A stretch of DNA of 64,000 nucleotides from Streptomyces sp. MMG1533 (GTDB lineage: Bacteria > Actinomycetota > Actinomycetes > Streptomycetales > Streptomycetaceae), in contig NZ_LGDG01000041.1 of the NCBI RefSeq assembly GCF_001279775.1, positions 62,001 through 126,000 of the forward strand. Direction: 5' to 3'. The position numbers and the translations under genes were made by a program. Shown here piece after piece: positions 8,200-18,147 of the stretch (the first letter of the stretch is position 1; each line of letters opens with the position of its first letter). The notes below the pieces were generated by a model, which was given only the letters and a program-made list of their open reading frames with translations, had not been told where the DNA came from and ran no database searches.

Positions 8200-8640
8200 T
8201 CAGATGCGGGGCGGCCGTGCCTCGTACGGCGTGGACAGCACCACCGTCGTCCGCGTCGACACGCCTGCCAGCGACCTGAGGCGGGCCAGCAGCTCCTCCA
8301 GTTCATGCGGGGTGGAGACCCGCACCTTGAGGATGTAGTTCTCGTCGCCGGCGACGCTGTGGCAGGCCTCGATCTCGGGGACGTCGGCGAGGCGGTCAGC
8401 GATGTCGTCGGGGGCGCTGGGGTCGAACGGCTTCACCGAGATGAACGCGGTCAGGGGCAGCCCGACGGCTTCCGGGTCGACCACCGCCGCGTAGCCGCGG
8501 ATGACGCCCCGCTGTTCGAGCCGGCGCACCCGCTGGTGCACGGCCGACGTGGACAGGCCGGTGGCCTTGCCCAGGTCTGTGTAGCTCATCCGCCCGTCCT
8601 TGACGAGCAGCTGCACGATTTGTCGGTCGAGCTCCTCCAT
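8200..8640 (-). CDS. Lrp/AsnC-family transcriptional regulator
   Basis: This 146-residue protein starts MEELDRQIVQLLVKDGRMS. The N-terminal winged HTH contains TDLGKATGLSTSAVHQRVRRLEQRGVIRGY, and the C-terminal RAM (amino-acid effector) domain includes VAGDENYILKVRV. It is probably an octameric feast/famine regulator. I chose the ATG at 8640 over upstream frame extensions because the homology begins there. No Shine-Dalgarno is visible. A TAGGTT -10-like element at 8649-8654 ends only eight bases upstream, so the mRNA may be leaderless. It is divergent from the zinc-motif protein at 8909. Confidence 0.92.
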   Translation of the reverse strand: MEELDRQIVQLLVKDGRMSYTDLGKATGLSTSAVHQRVRRLEQRGVIRGYAAVVDPEAVGLPLTAFISVKPFDPSAPDDIADRLADVPEIEACHSVAGDENYILKVRVSTPHELEELLARLRSLAGVSTRTTVVLSTPYEARPPRI

Positions 8641-8908
8641 GGCGCAAGAACCTACAGTGCGGTTGATCTCATCCGATACCTGAGCGGCCCAGGTCATGTC
8701 CGGTTCGTGATGTGGCCGAGCGCGGCCTGTGAGCCGTCCGGGGGACAAAGGGGCCGCGCCGGGCACCTGCGCATGGCATGTGACGAAGACCACACCCCCC
8801 GGACAGGCTCCGTGATGGTGTCGTGATTACCGCCGAGACGGGGCGGGAAGTGCTTGCTGTGGTCGAGGCCGCAGTGCCTTCACGGCCCAGCCCGAGGGGG
8901 AGAACCAA

Positions 8909-9343
8909 ATGCAGAGTCTTAAGCGCCCTGGTCGTACCGCACCCAAGCGGCCGCAGCTGGTCGTCGAGCCCGAGCCGGAGGGCGTCGAACCCGACGCCCT
9001 CGACGACGAACTCGACGCCTACGACACCTTCGAGATGTACCGGGTCGTCTGCCCGGACTGCGCGCAGCCAATCGCCCTGCTGGCGGACGAGGAGGTCCTG
9101 CCGGAGCACGCGCTGTGCGCCTCGCCGTGGAACCCGTTCGGCCTCACGGTCTGCGCCGGCACCGGCCGCATGGCGTCCGACGCCCGGTCGGCGGACGAGT
9201 CGGCCGAACCGCAGGAGCAGGACACGGCCCTCCTGTTGACGCTCCCTCAGGGGCTCGACTGGCGGACGCAGCCCTTCTCGCACGTCGGCGGCCCGGGCTC
9301 CCGCCCCATCCGGGTGCCCGTCATGCGCCGCCAGGCCGCCTGA
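8909..9343 (+). CDS. Conserved hypothetical protein with Cys-rich putative zinc site
   Basis: I do not recognise a named family. The 144-residue acidic N-terminal region (EPEPEGVEPDALDDELDAYD) precedes a small Cys-containing core with Cys48-Pro-Asp-Cys51, His67, Cys70 and Cys82, a plausible structural zinc site. The C-terminus is basic. A strong GAGGGGGA ribosome binding site precedes the ATG at 8909, and codon use is typical for the genome, so it is a real gene. It is followed by a hairpin terminator. I recall similar proteins in other streptomycetes, without function. Confidence 0.75.
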   Translation: MQSLKRPGRTAPKRPQLVVEPEPEGVEPDALDDELDAYDTFEMYRVVCPDCAQPIALLADEEVLPEHALCASPWNPFGLTVCAGTGRMASDARSADESAEPQEQDTALLLTLPQGLDWRTQPFSHVGGPGSRPIRVPVMRRQAA

Positions 9344-9371
9344 GCGGCCTCGCACCGACCCCGTGACCGAT

Positions 9372-9404
9372 CCGCACCACGGCTCGCAGGCCGCCGTGGT
9401 GCGG
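9372..9404 (+). terminator. Hairpin terminator after the zinc-motif hypothetical gene
   Basis: A perfect 12-bp inverted repeat (CCGCACCACGGC / GCCGTGGTGCGG) with a nine-base loop lies 28 bp after the stop at 9343. Confidence 0.75.
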
Positions 9405-9526
9405 TTCAGTGCGCCCAGAGCCGGGAGTGGCGGTACGTCAGACAGTCACACCGCCCGGACGTCCGTGAACTCACGCCCGATTCCCGGGACCGGTGACCTG
9501 TCCGCCGGCCTTCGCGTTGGCCCGGT

Positions 9527-9787
9527 ATGACCCCCACCTATTGGACGACCGGGCGTCAGCGTCGTGTGTTCGTTCCCGCACCGGTCCCCGCATCGGCAGA
9601 ATCGGTTCCGCTCGCGCCGCCGCAGATCCAGGACCCGCCCATCTACCGCGATCTGATGCGTACTTGGGCGGACGGCGGCCGCACCTTGCCGGGGCGCCAC
9701 GACCCGGAGTGGGTCAGGCTGGCGGCGCCCCAGGTGACGTCGGGTCAGTTCAGCGGGTCTCGGGACCCGCGAGATGACGGGCGATGA
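9527..9787 (+). CDS. Small conserved hypothetical protein
   Basis: An 86-residue protein beginning MTPTYWTTGRQRRVFVPAP and containing a central PPIYRDLMRTWADGGRTLPG segment. I recognise no domain. The residue composition is balanced, unlike the Arg/Pro-rich shadow frames nearby, and the central segment reads like a conserved core. A relative with this type of sequence is, from memory, common in Streptomyces. The 3' end overlaps the convergent acyl-CoA dehydrogenase gene by 38 bp. No strong ribosome binding site is seen. Confidence 0.6.
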   Translation: MTPTYWTTGRQRRVFVPAPVPASAESVPLAPPQIQDPPIYRDLMRTWADGGRTLPGRHDPEWVRLAAPQVTSGQFSGSRDPRDDGR

Positions 9788-10922
9788 CCATCCGCTGGAT
9801 CTGGTTGGTGCCCTCGACGATCTGCAGGACCTTGGCCTCGCGCATGTACCGCTCGGCCGGGAAGTCGGCGGTGTAGCCGTACCCGCCGAGGACCTGGACG
9901 GCGTCCGTGGTCGCCTTCATCGCGGTGTCGGTGCAGTGCAGCTTGGCCATGGCCGCCTGCTTGGCGAACGGCCGGCCCGCGTCGCGCAGTCGCGCCGCCG
10001 CCAGGTAGAGCGCCCGGCCGGCCTCGATCTGGGTCGCCATGTCGGCGAGCATGAAGCGCAGGCCCTGGAAGTCGGCGATGGGCCGGCCGAACTGCTGCCG
10101 CCCGGTCGCGTACGCCACCGCCTCGTCGAGCGCCGCCTGGGCCAGGCCGATGGCGCAGGCGGCGATCCCGAGCCGCCCCGAGTCGAGCGCGGCCAGGGCG
10201 ATCGCGAAGCCCTGGCCCTCGTCGCCGATGCGCCGCTCGTCGGGGACGCGGACCCCGTCGAAGTGGACCTGGGCGGTCGGCGAGCCCTTCATGCCCATCT
10301 TCTTCTCCGGCGCCGCGCCGCTCAGGCCCACCGCGTCACCGGGCACCAGGAAGGCCGTGATCCCGCGCGGGCCCTCCTCGCCCGTACGTGCCATGACCGT
10401 ATAGAAGTCGGCGATTCCGCCGTGCGTGATCCACGCCTTGGTTCCGGTGATCACCCAGTCCTCGCCGTCGCGCACCGCCTTCGTGCGCAGTGAGGCCGCG
10501 TCCGAGCCGGAGGCCGGTTCCGACAGGCAGTACGCGCCGAGCAGACCGCCGCCGAGCATCGCGGGCAGGTGCTCGACCTGCTGCTCCTTGGTGCCGTAGG
10601 CGGCGAGCGCGTAGGAGGCCAGGGTGTGCACGCTGACGCCGAGGCCGACGGTGAGACGGGCCGCGGCGAGCTCCTCGAGGACCTGGAGGTAGACCTCGTA
10701 GGGCTGGTCGCCGCCGCCGTGCTCGGACTCGTACGGCAGGCCGAGCAGTCCGGACTCGGAGAGCAGGGTGAAGACCTCGCGCGGGAAGCGTCCGGCGTCC
10801 TCCTCCTCGGCCGCCTTCGGGGCGATCTCGCGCTGCGCGATGTCGCGGACGAGCGAGATCAGATCCCGTGCCTCGTCCGTGGGCAGTTGCCGGTCCACCG
10901 GCTGCGGGGCGCGGTCGGGCAT
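9750..10922 (-). CDS. Acyl-CoA dehydrogenase family protein
   Basis: This 390-residue FAD flavoprotein has the usual three-part fold: an N-terminal helical domain (LISLVRDIAQREIAPKAAEE), a middle beta domain with AYCLSEPASGSDAASLRTKA and WITGTKAWITHGG, and a C-terminal helical domain with QQFGRPIADFQGLRFMLADM and QVLGGYGYTADFPAERYMRE. It ends VEGTNQIQRMVIARHL, where the Glu of VEGTNQ is the position usually used as catalytic base. It oxidises an acyl-CoA to the trans-2-enoyl-CoA in fatty acid or branched-chain amino acid breakdown, with exact chain specificity unclear. It is divergent from the chitinase gene. Confidence 0.95.
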   Translation of the reverse strand: MPDRAPQPVDRQLPTDEARDLISLVRDIAQREIAPKAAEEEDAGRFPREVFTLLSESGLLGLPYESEHGGGDQPYEVYLQVLEELAAARLTVGLGVSVHTLASYALAAYGTKEQQVEHLPAMLGGGLLGAYCLSEPASGSDAASLRTKAVRDGEDWVITGTKAWITHGGIADFYTVMARTGEEGPRGITAFLVPGDAVGLSGAAPEKKMGMKGSPTAQVHFDGVRVPDERRIGDEGQGFAIALAALDSGRLGIAACAIGLAQAALDEAVAYATGRQQFGRPIADFQGLRFMLADMATQIEAGRALYLAAARLRDAGRPFAKQAAMAKLHCTDTAMKATTDAVQVLGGYGYTADFPAERYMREAKVLQIVEGTNQIQRMVIARHLAGPETR

Positions 10923-11140
10923 GGCGACGCTCTCCTCCCTGTCGGGCGCTGGCGGACAAGCCCGTTGTGGGGGCCGCTCCGCCGGGTCTCACTGGGTGCC
11001 TGCCGATGCTCGCACTCCCGGGTCGCGGAAGCTGCTGACCAGCGGCTGTGCGCTGTGAGTATGCCCGATCGGAGGCACTCCGTCACCAGTTAACGACCGC
11101 TTACTTCAAGAAGTTCCCGGCCCATCCGCCACGCCGGGAC

Positions 11141-11183
11141 ATTGGTACGAACCATTGACTCAGTGGTCTAGTCCTCTTACCGT
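11141..11183 (+). promoter_or_regulatory. Chitinase promoter with DasR operator (dre)
   Basis: TTGACT (11155-11160), a 17-bp spacer and TACCGT (11178-11183) form a vegetative-type promoter. Between them lies AGTGGTCTAGTCCTCT (11162-11177), a close match to the DasR element consensus (A-C/G-TGGTCTAGACCA-C/G-T). A weaker TTGGTACGAACCAT lies just upstream, 11142-11155. DasR is the GntR repressor of N-acetylglucosamine and chitin genes, so glucosamine phosphates should derepress this chitinase. Confidence 0.85.
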
Positions 11184-11258
11184 TTCGGTCCAACGCTTCC
11201 CCGCGTTCATGCCAATCGGCGTGCGATCCCCTCCCTGTCCCCTGCGAGGAGACACCCG

Positions 11259-12509
<1,251 letters not shown>

Positions 12510-12569
12510 CGGAGCCCACGGGAGACTTGGGGCGGAGGACCACGAGCCTCCGCCCCGAGTCGCGTACCG

Positions 12570-13265
12570 TCAGCCGTCGTCGCGGCGGGCCGGCTCCGGG
12601 GCCGGGTACGCGGGGTCCATCTCCTCGATGGCCCGCATCGAACCGCCGAGCGTCTTCACCAGGAGTTCGCGCATCGTGTCGCGGGACAGGCTGGGGCGGT
12701 CGATCCAGTCGAGGGCGGCACCCTCGACGCTGCACAGCCAGGCGAGCAGGCCCATGCGGGGCAGCGGCGCGATGTCGGTGCGGCCGTACGCCCCTTCGGC
12801 GATGGTGGCGACGATCGCCTCGCGCACCCCGTCCCGGATGGCGTGCACCTCGGCGTCGAAGCCGACGCCGCCGCTGACGATCGTGCGGTAGGCGGCCTGG
12901 TTGTGCTCGGCGTAGCGCAGATAGCTGTCGATGGTGCGGTGGACCCGGTCCACCGGCTCCAGTTCGAGGCCGCTCGCCGCGTAGGTGACCAGGTCGGCGA
13001 CGGAGTCCTGGATGATCGCCAGGTAGTAGCCGCGCTTGGACTGGAAGTAGTAGTAGATCAGCCCCTTGGCGACATGCGCCTGCCGGGCGATGTCGTCCAT
13101 CGAGAGTGCGTCGTACGACGTGTCGGCGAACAACTTCCGCCCGATGGCGATGAGTTCGGCACGACGTGCGACCGAGCGCTCGGTGCCGCGCGCCCGGGGA
13201 CGGGCGGCGTCGCGCTGTTGACTGATATTCAATTTCGACCCTGGTCTCAACGGGCGGCGGGACAC
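12570..13265 (-). CDS. TetR-family transcriptional regulator
   Basis: A basic N-terminal extension leads into the TetR HTH (AELIAIGRKLFADTSYDALSMDDIARQAHVAKGLIYYYFQSKRGYYLAI). An effector domain follows with VDRVHRTIDSYLRYAEHNQAAYRTIVSGG. It is 231 residues from the GTG at 13265. A TTG at 13232 (reading LNISQQRDAARPRARG) is an alternative start, because the first 11 residues add little. Its target is not evident. It lies between the chitinase and a tiny membrane protein. Confidence 0.92.
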   Translation of the reverse strand: MSRRPLRPGSKLNISQQRDAARPRARGTERSVARRAELIAIGRKLFADTSYDALSMDDIARQAHVAKGLIYYYFQSKRGYYLAIIQDSVADLVTYAASGLELEPVDRVHRTIDSYLRYAEHNQAAYRTIVSGGVGFDAEVHAIRDGVREAIVATIAEGAYGRTDIAPLPRMGLLAWLCSVEGAALDWIDRPSLSRDTMRELLVKTLGGSMRAIEEMDPAYPAPEPARRDDG

Positions 13266-13296
13266 CCGCAGTATGTCAGGTCGGGTATGCGTCAGG

Positions 13297-13437
13297 TCAC
13301 AGCAGGCCGAGCTGGGTGACGAGCATCGCGATCACCACGACGAGGGTCCAGCCCATGACGTGCTCGACGATCTTCGAGCCGTCTTCGCGGGGGCCGCCGG
13401 TACGGGCGCGGGCGGCGGTGGCCGAGTGTGCAGTCAT
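13297..13437 (-). CDS. SCO1431-family small membrane protein
   Basis: This 46-residue protein has a polar N-terminus (MTAHSATAARARTGGPREDG) and one hydrophobic helix (VMGWTLVVVIAMLVTQLGLL) running to the C-terminus. It matches the small single-pass family named after S. coelicolor SCO1431. Function is unknown. It is too short to be caught by many gene finders but is positionally conserved beside TetR and the C39-like protein. The ATG at 13437 follows a GCGAGA-like site. Confidence 0.75.
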   Translation of the reverse strand: MTAHSATAARARTGGPREDGSKIVEHVMGWTLVVVIAMLVTQLGLL

Positions 13438-13535
13438 GGCTTCTCGCTGATGTCGGACGTACGGGTGGACTCCCCCCACCGATCTGTCCACCTTGCCACT
13501 CGGAACGGCTTTTGCGGCCGAGAGCTTGGTCACAC

Positions 13536-13569
13536 GCGAACGGCCCCCGGTGCGCCGGGGGCCGTTCGC
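13536..13569 (-). terminator. Hairpin terminator downstream of the C39-like gene
   Basis: GCGAACGGCCCCCGG and its exact complement flank a TGCG loop, giving a 15-bp stem nine bases past the stop of the minus-strand peptidase gene. Confidence 0.88.
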
Positions 13570-13577
13570 ACGTCGGT

Positions 13578-14945
13578 TCAGCGCACTCCCACCGCCGCCA
13601 GTGCTTTGCGCTGGCGCGGGGTCGGCACGGCCGGGAAGTACAGGTAGCAGACGCCGCCGGTGCCGGAGACGACCTTGCCGGCGGCGTTGTACCGCTTGGT
13701 CCGGAGCCAGATGTTCTCCCACTCGCGCCGCTTGTAGACGCGCCGCACCGCCTCGTTGTCCGGCGAGGCCGGGTCGTTGGCGATCACGTCGCCGGTGGCC
13801 GTGAAGCCGATCACGGTCATCAGGTGGCCGGAGGTGCCGTAACCCGCCCCCGTGAGCTCCTCCTTGAGGAAGGACTGGGACGTTATGGCCGGGATGCCGG
13901 CGGCGATCAGCGTCTCCAGGTCGGTGAGGGAGCCGAGCCGGGTGACCACGCCCTGGAGGCCCTTGAAGGTGGCCGCGTAGGCGGCGTTGAACGGCCAGTT
14001 GCCGCAGCCCGCGTACTGGTAGTCGTAGGTGTACCGGGCCGCGTGGCAGACCTGCGGGTCGGCGAACGCGGGGTCGACCCAGGCCAGCTGCGCGTCCGAG
14101 AGCCGGCCGCCCCAGTACTCGATGATCATCTGCGAGGAGGTGGGGCTGCACCAGGCCTCGCCGCCGTTGTCGTACTCGGGGTACTGGCCGGCGTGGATCT
14201 CCTGCGAGTAGCGCGGGACGGTCAGTTCCTGGGCGAGACCGGGGACGGAGGCCGGGACGGTGAAGCGGTCGGGGACGTCGGAACCCATGGCACCGAGCCG
14301 CCAGACCGTGGGCGTGACCTTCGCGCCGGGCTTGCGGTGGAGGGTGAGCCTGAGGCGGTACGACACCAGGCGCAGGCCCGTGGCCGGGTCGTCGATCGCG
14401 AAGGTGTCCGTCCAGATGCTGCTCTTGTCGTCGCTCTGGTCGTCGACCGAGGTCCGCCTGATGTCCTGGTCGCCCGCCGCCCAGCGGCCCATCACGTACC
14501 AGGGGGTGTCCGTGCCGTCGGAGTACGTGCCCTTCAGTTCGACCTGGATCCAGGTGCCGGCCGGGGTGTGGGCGTTCCAGGAGGCGATCACCTCCGTGGC
14601 GGGGACGGCGAGGTCGTGGACGGGGGACGTCCAGGTCCCGTACTCCCAGGCGGCGGTCTTGCCGGTGTGCGGGTCGGTGTAGTCGGCGGTGCCCGCGGGG
14701 GTGCCGATCGCGACGCCCGGGCGGGCGCCCGCGACGGCCCGGGTGCCCTTGGCGGTGCCGCCGCGCCAGTGGGCGTACGTGGTCCAGAAGCGGTTGTCGA
14801 CCGGGCGGGCCGGGGCACGGTCGGCTGTGTCGGTCACGGTTCTGCTCGCGGTGTCGGCGGACGCCGGGCCCGCGCTGCCGGCCACGGCGGCGGCGACCGC
14901 GGCTGCGAGGACGGTTCTGCGGGACGGCTGTTCGGCTCTGCTCAT
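13578..14945 (-). CDS. Secreted C39-like peptidase family protein
   Basis: This is a 455-residue exported protein. The N-terminus reads SRRTVLAAAVAAAVAGSAGPASA, a signal peptide with a twin-arginine-like start. Residues about 60-230 form a beta-rich domain of unknown role. From about 250 comes the C39-like papain fold: EAWCSPTSSQM with the presumed catalytic Cys266, then GTSGHLMTVIGF with the His and VIANDPASPDN with the Asp. C39 enzymes of bacteriocin systems cut double-Gly leaders, but free-standing secreted forms like this have no known substrate. The start at 14945 is chosen from the signal peptide; the frame is open further upstream. Confidence 0.85.
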   Translation of the reverse strand: MSRAEQPSRRTVLAAAVAAAVAGSAGPASADTASRTVTDTADRAPARPVDNRFWTTYAHWRGGTAKGTRAVAGARPGVAIGTPAGTADYTDPHTGKTAAWEYGTWTSPVHDLAVPATEVIASWNAHTPAGTWIQVELKGTYSDGTDTPWYVMGRWAAGDQDIRRTSVDDQSDDKSSIWTDTFAIDDPATGLRLVSYRLRLTLHRKPGAKVTPTVWRLGAMGSDVPDRFTVPASVPGLAQELTVPRYSQEIHAGQYPEYDNGGEAWCSPTSSQMIIEYWGGRLSDAQLAWVDPAFADPQVCHAARYTYDYQYAGCGNWPFNAAYAATFKGLQGVVTRLGSLTDLETLIAAGIPAITSQSFLKEELTGAGYGTSGHLMTVIGFTATGDVIANDPASPDNEAVRRVYKRREWENIWLRTKRYNAAGKVVSGTGGVCYLYFPAVPTPRQRKALAAVGVR

Positions 14946-15122
14946 GGGTGGAATGACCCCCAGGTGTCCGAGTCGGGGCAGGTCCAATGCACTTGCGTGC
15001 GCCAACTATGGAACAGGCAGCATGCTCCTGCCAGCACTTCGGGCCATGCCACGCCCGGCAATATTGGTCTCCTCCACTGGCGTGACCTGGCCGACTTAGA
15101 CTGCACGGAGGAAACCTGCTCC

Positions 15123-15737
15123 CTGCTCCCCCGAGGAACGGCCATCCGCGACCTCGCCTCCCGGCTCCGCCGGCTGCCCCCCTCCTGCGGCCCGGTCCGC
15201 CTGATCGGCGTCGACGGGCACGCCGGCTCCGGGAAGTCCACGTTCGCCGGGAAGTTGGCCCGGGAGCTGGGCGGCGCGCCGGTGCTGCGCCTCGACGACA
15301 TCGCCAGCCACGAGGAGCTGTTCGACTGGACCGGACGGCTGCTGGCCCAGGTGATCGTGCCGTTCGGCCGCGGCGAGAGTGCGCAGTACACGCCGTACGA
15401 CTGGCATGCCCGCCGCTTCGGACCGCCGCACCCGCTGCCGCCCGCCCCGGTGGTCCTCGTCGAGGGCGTCGGGGCGGGCCGCCGGGCACTGCGCCCGTAT
15501 CTGGCGCGCCTGCTGTGGATGGAGCTGCCCCGCGAGGAGGCATGGGCGCGTGGGCGGTCTCGGGACGGTGAGGAGCAGCGGGAGTTCTGGGCCGGGTGGG
15601 TCCGGGCGGAACAACGGCACTTCGCCGAGGATCCCTCGCGGCCCTTCGCCGACCTCCTGGTACGGCAGTGCCGGGAGGGGTACGAGGTGTTTCCGGGGCC
15701 TGCCGGGAACGTTGGACCGGACCAGAGCATCACGTAG
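15123..15737 (+). CDS. Uridine kinase-like P-loop NTPase (start codon uncertain)
   Basis: The protein contains RLIGVDGHAGSGKSTFAGKLAREL, a clear Walker A in a uridine kinase/AAA-like setting, then LRLDDIASHEELFDWTGR and VVLVEGVGAGRRALRPYL. It is about 204 residues and probably a small-molecule kinase with unknown substrate. The start is odd. No in-frame ATG, GTG or TTG exists between a GTG at 14997, which lacks a ribosome binding site, and a TTG after the P-loop. A GGAGG at 15107-15111 precedes an in-frame CTG at 15123, so I placed the start there tentatively. The stop codon overlaps the promoter of the following RNA. Confidence 0.6.
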   Translation: MLPRGTAIRDLASRLRRLPPSCGPVRLIGVDGHAGSGKSTFAGKLARELGGAPVLRLDDIASHEELFDWTGRLLAQVIVPFGRGESAQYTPYDWHARRFGPPHPLPPAPVVLVEGVGAGRRALRPYLARLLWMELPREEAWARGRSRDGEEQREFWAGWVRAEQRHFAEDPSRPFADLLVRQCREGYEVFPGPAGNVGPDQSIT

Positions 15738-15740
15738 AGT
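15712..15740 (+). promoter_or_regulatory. HrdB-type promoter for a small RNA
   Basis: TTGGAC at 15712-15717, a 17-bp spacer and TAGAGT at 15735-15740 match the Streptomyces housekeeping consensus (TTGAC, 16-18 bp, TAGRRT) almost perfectly. The TAG of the -10 box is also the kinase stop codon. Transcription should begin about 15747. Confidence 0.8.
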
Positions 15741-15746
15741 GACGGA

Positions 15747-15920
15747 CCGTCCGCAATGTGCTGACCTCGTGAAGAGCCTTGTGGGAGAACTTCCCGGAGT
15801 GCTTCAACTCGGCTTGACCGACGGGCCGTACAGGTCTTACGTTCTCAATGTGCGGCCCATCGCAGCCGCCCGCAGTCGCGAAGCCCCCGGTTGTTCCCCC
15901 GTGATCGGGGGCTTCGTTCT
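15747..15920 (+). ncRNA. Candidate small RNA or 5' leader with intrinsic terminator
   Basis: A near-consensus HrdB promoter ends at 15740. A terminator hairpin (CGAAGCCCCCG at 15879-15889 paired with CGGGGGCTTCG at 15906-15916, then a T-containing tail) defines a transcript of about 170 nt with no good reading frame. The AAA-protein gene begins 280 bp further on, so the element is either an independent sRNA or an attenuated leader. I recall an S. coelicolor sRNA called scr1434 from this neighbourhood but cannot verify that it is the same locus. Confidence 0.65.
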
Positions 15921-16197
15921 GCCCTCTCCCCGTTTTTCGGGCGCCGCGAGGCACGTTTCGCTCACCCTCGGTCACCACGCGTGAGTGCGCCCCTCCGCTC
16001 CCACCTCGCCAAACGGCCTGTGCGGCACCCTTCGGCGGGCGACACCTGCGCAGGTACGATGCCCTCGGTGCGACCTACGGACGGCTGCTCTGCGCACCGT
16101 TGCAACTCCGGTCCGCGGCACAGCTGTTGGACCAAGGCGGTCGACGGGCACCGGCCCGCCGGCCAACCAAACGGGGGCACGGTTTGTGGGGGACGTG

Positions 16198-18060
16198 ATG
16201 GACTTCGGCACGCAGGGCCCCGAGGCCCCGGCCGACCTTGCCTGGCTGCGAGGGGTGGACGCCTACACTATGGGCGCCTATCCGCAGGCGGAGGAGGAGT
16301 TCCGCACCGCGGTGCGGATCGATCCCGGGATGGCCGACGGGTGGCTCGGACTGCACGCGCTGCGTGTGGACACGACGACCGCGCTGCTGAGGATGTTCCG
16401 GCACCGCGACCGCTTCGGCGAACAACGCGCCCGGCATCGGCGCACCCTCAACTCCTGGTACTGGCTGGGCTGGTGGGTGCAGCCGGTGCTGGAGAGCCCG
16501 CGCGACCTGCTTCTCGCCCACGCCTCCCACTGGCTGGACGGCCGGCACGTCCCGGAACTCGACCGGGCCCTGGCGGGCCTGCCGCCGGTGGACGCCGACC
16601 ACCAGGTCCGCTTCCTGCACTCCTGCCGCGCCTATCTCGTCAAGGACTGGGAACAGCTGGTCCGGCACACCGACCCGCTGATCAACGACCCCATGCTGGG
16701 CATCGAGGCGGGCCTGTTCGGAGGTATGGCCCGGGTCCGCCTGGAGATGTACGGACAGGCCGAACCACTGCTGTCGGCGGCCCTGATGCGCTGCCGCAGC
16801 GAGCAGCCGCAGCGCAAGGAACTGCGCTACTGGCTGGCGCGGGCCCACGAGGGCACGGGCCGCAGCGCAGCCGCACTGCCCCTCTACCGGGCCGTGCACC
16901 GCGTCGACCCGGCCTTCATGGACACCTCGGCCCGGCTCGCCGCGATCGCCGAGGGCGACGGGTACGACGACTCCACCGACCTCGCCGCGATCACGCTCAC
17001 CGGGGCGGGGCAGGACGTCCTGGACGGCCCCGACGGGCTCGATCCTCTCTTCGGCACGGAGGGTCGCGACCTGAAGCTCACGGAGCCCGACCTGCCGCCC
17101 TCCGGTCCGCTGCCGTCTGCGACCGACCCGGCGGTGCGCGAGAAGTCCGTACCCTCACCGTCGCTGCCCGCCGGGCCGACGGATCCCGCGCTACTGGAGG
17201 CGGCGCTCGCCGAGCTTGAGCGCATGGTGGGCCTGGAACCGGTGAAGCGCCAGGTCAAGGCGTTGTCCGCACAGTTGAACATGGCCCGGCTGCGTGCCGG
17301 GCAGGGGCTGCCGGTCCAGCCGCCGAAGCGGCACTTCGTCTTCTCGGGTCCCTCCGGCACGGGCAAGACCACGGTGGCCCGCATCCTCGGCCGCGTCTTC
17401 TACGCCCTCGGGCTCCTCGGCGGCGACCATCTCGTGGAGGCCCAGCGGGCGGACCTGGTGGGCGAGTACCTCGGCCAGACCGCCGTGAAGGCCAACGAAC
17501 TCATCGACTCCGCGCTCGGCGGTGTGCTGTTCGTCGACGAGGCGTACTCGCTCTCCAACTCCGGTTACGGCAAGGGCGACGCGTACGGCGACGAGGCACT
17601 CCAGGTGCTGCTGAAGCGGGCCGAGGACAACCGCGACCACCTCGTGGTGATCCTGGCCGGCTATCCGGAGGGCATGGACCGTCTGCTGGCCGCCAACCCC
17701 GGGCTGTCGTCCCGCTTCACGACCCGCGTCGACTTTCCGTCCTACCGGCCGCTCGAACTCACCTCGATCGGCGAGGTGTTGGCCACGGAGAACGGTGACG
17801 TGTGGGACGAGGAGGCGCTCGACGAGCTGCGATCGATAGCCGGGCATGTGGTCGACCAGGGGTGGATCGACGAGCTGGGCAACGGACGGTTCCTGCGCAC
17901 GCTGTACGAGAAGAGCTGCGCGTACCGGGATCTGCGGCTGTCGACGTATCCGGGGCTGCTGACGCGGGACGACCTGTCGACGCTGCGGTTGCCGGACCTG
18001 ATGCAGGCGTACGGAGAGGTGCTGTCGGGGCGGGGGCCGCAGGACCCGTCGGCGATGTGA
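16198..18060 (+). CDS. CbxX/CfxQ-type AAA+ ATPase with N-terminal TPR-like region
   Basis: This is a 620-residue protein. Residues 1 to about 240 are helical repeats resembling TPRs (GVDAYTMGAYPQAEEEFRTAV and similar). A low-complexity Pro/Ser linker spans about 290-335. The AAA+ module begins at LERMVGLEPVKRQVKALSAQL, with Walker A GPSGTGKT at 384-391, Walker B GGVLFVDEAYSL near 445, and sensor ILAGYPEGMDRLLAANPGLSSRF. The CbxX/CfxQ (SpoVK-like) group includes Rubisco activase CbbX and ESX EccA proteins. Here there is no Rubisco or ESX neighbour, so the client is unknown. The ATG at 16198 follows GGGGGA. Confidence 0.9.
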   Translation: MDFGTQGPEAPADLAWLRGVDAYTMGAYPQAEEEFRTAVRIDPGMADGWLGLHALRVDTTTALLRMFRHRDRFGEQRARHRRTLNSWYWLGWWVQPVLESPRDLLLAHASHWLDGRHVPELDRALAGLPPVDADHQVRFLHSCRAYLVKDWEQLVRHTDPLINDPMLGIEAGLFGGMARVRLEMYGQAEPLLSAALMRCRSEQPQRKELRYWLARAHEGTGRSAAALPLYRAVHRVDPAFMDTSARLAAIAEGDGYDDSTDLAAITLTGAGQDVLDGPDGLDPLFGTEGRDLKLTEPDLPPSGPLPSATDPAVREKSVPSPSLPAGPTDPALLEAALAELERMVGLEPVKRQVKALSAQLNMARLRAGQGLPVQPPKRHFVFSGPSGTGKTTVARILGRVFYALGLLGGDHLVEAQRADLVGEYLGQTAVKANELIDSALGGVLFVDEAYSLSNSGYGKGDAYGDEALQVLLKRAEDNRDHLVVILAGYPEGMDRLLAANPGLSSRFTTRVDFPSYRPLELTSIGEVLATENGDVWDEEALDELRSIAGHVVDQGWIDELGNGRFLRTLYEKSCAYRDLRLSTYPGLLTRDDLSTLRLPDLMQAYGEVLSGRGPQDPSAM

Positions 18061-18147
18061 CGGATGTTGGGCGGGTGCCCGGTGCTGGTGCGGGCGGGGG
18101 CGGTTCGCGCGGCCCGGCGCTGACGGGGTGCCGCTGCGCCCACCCGT

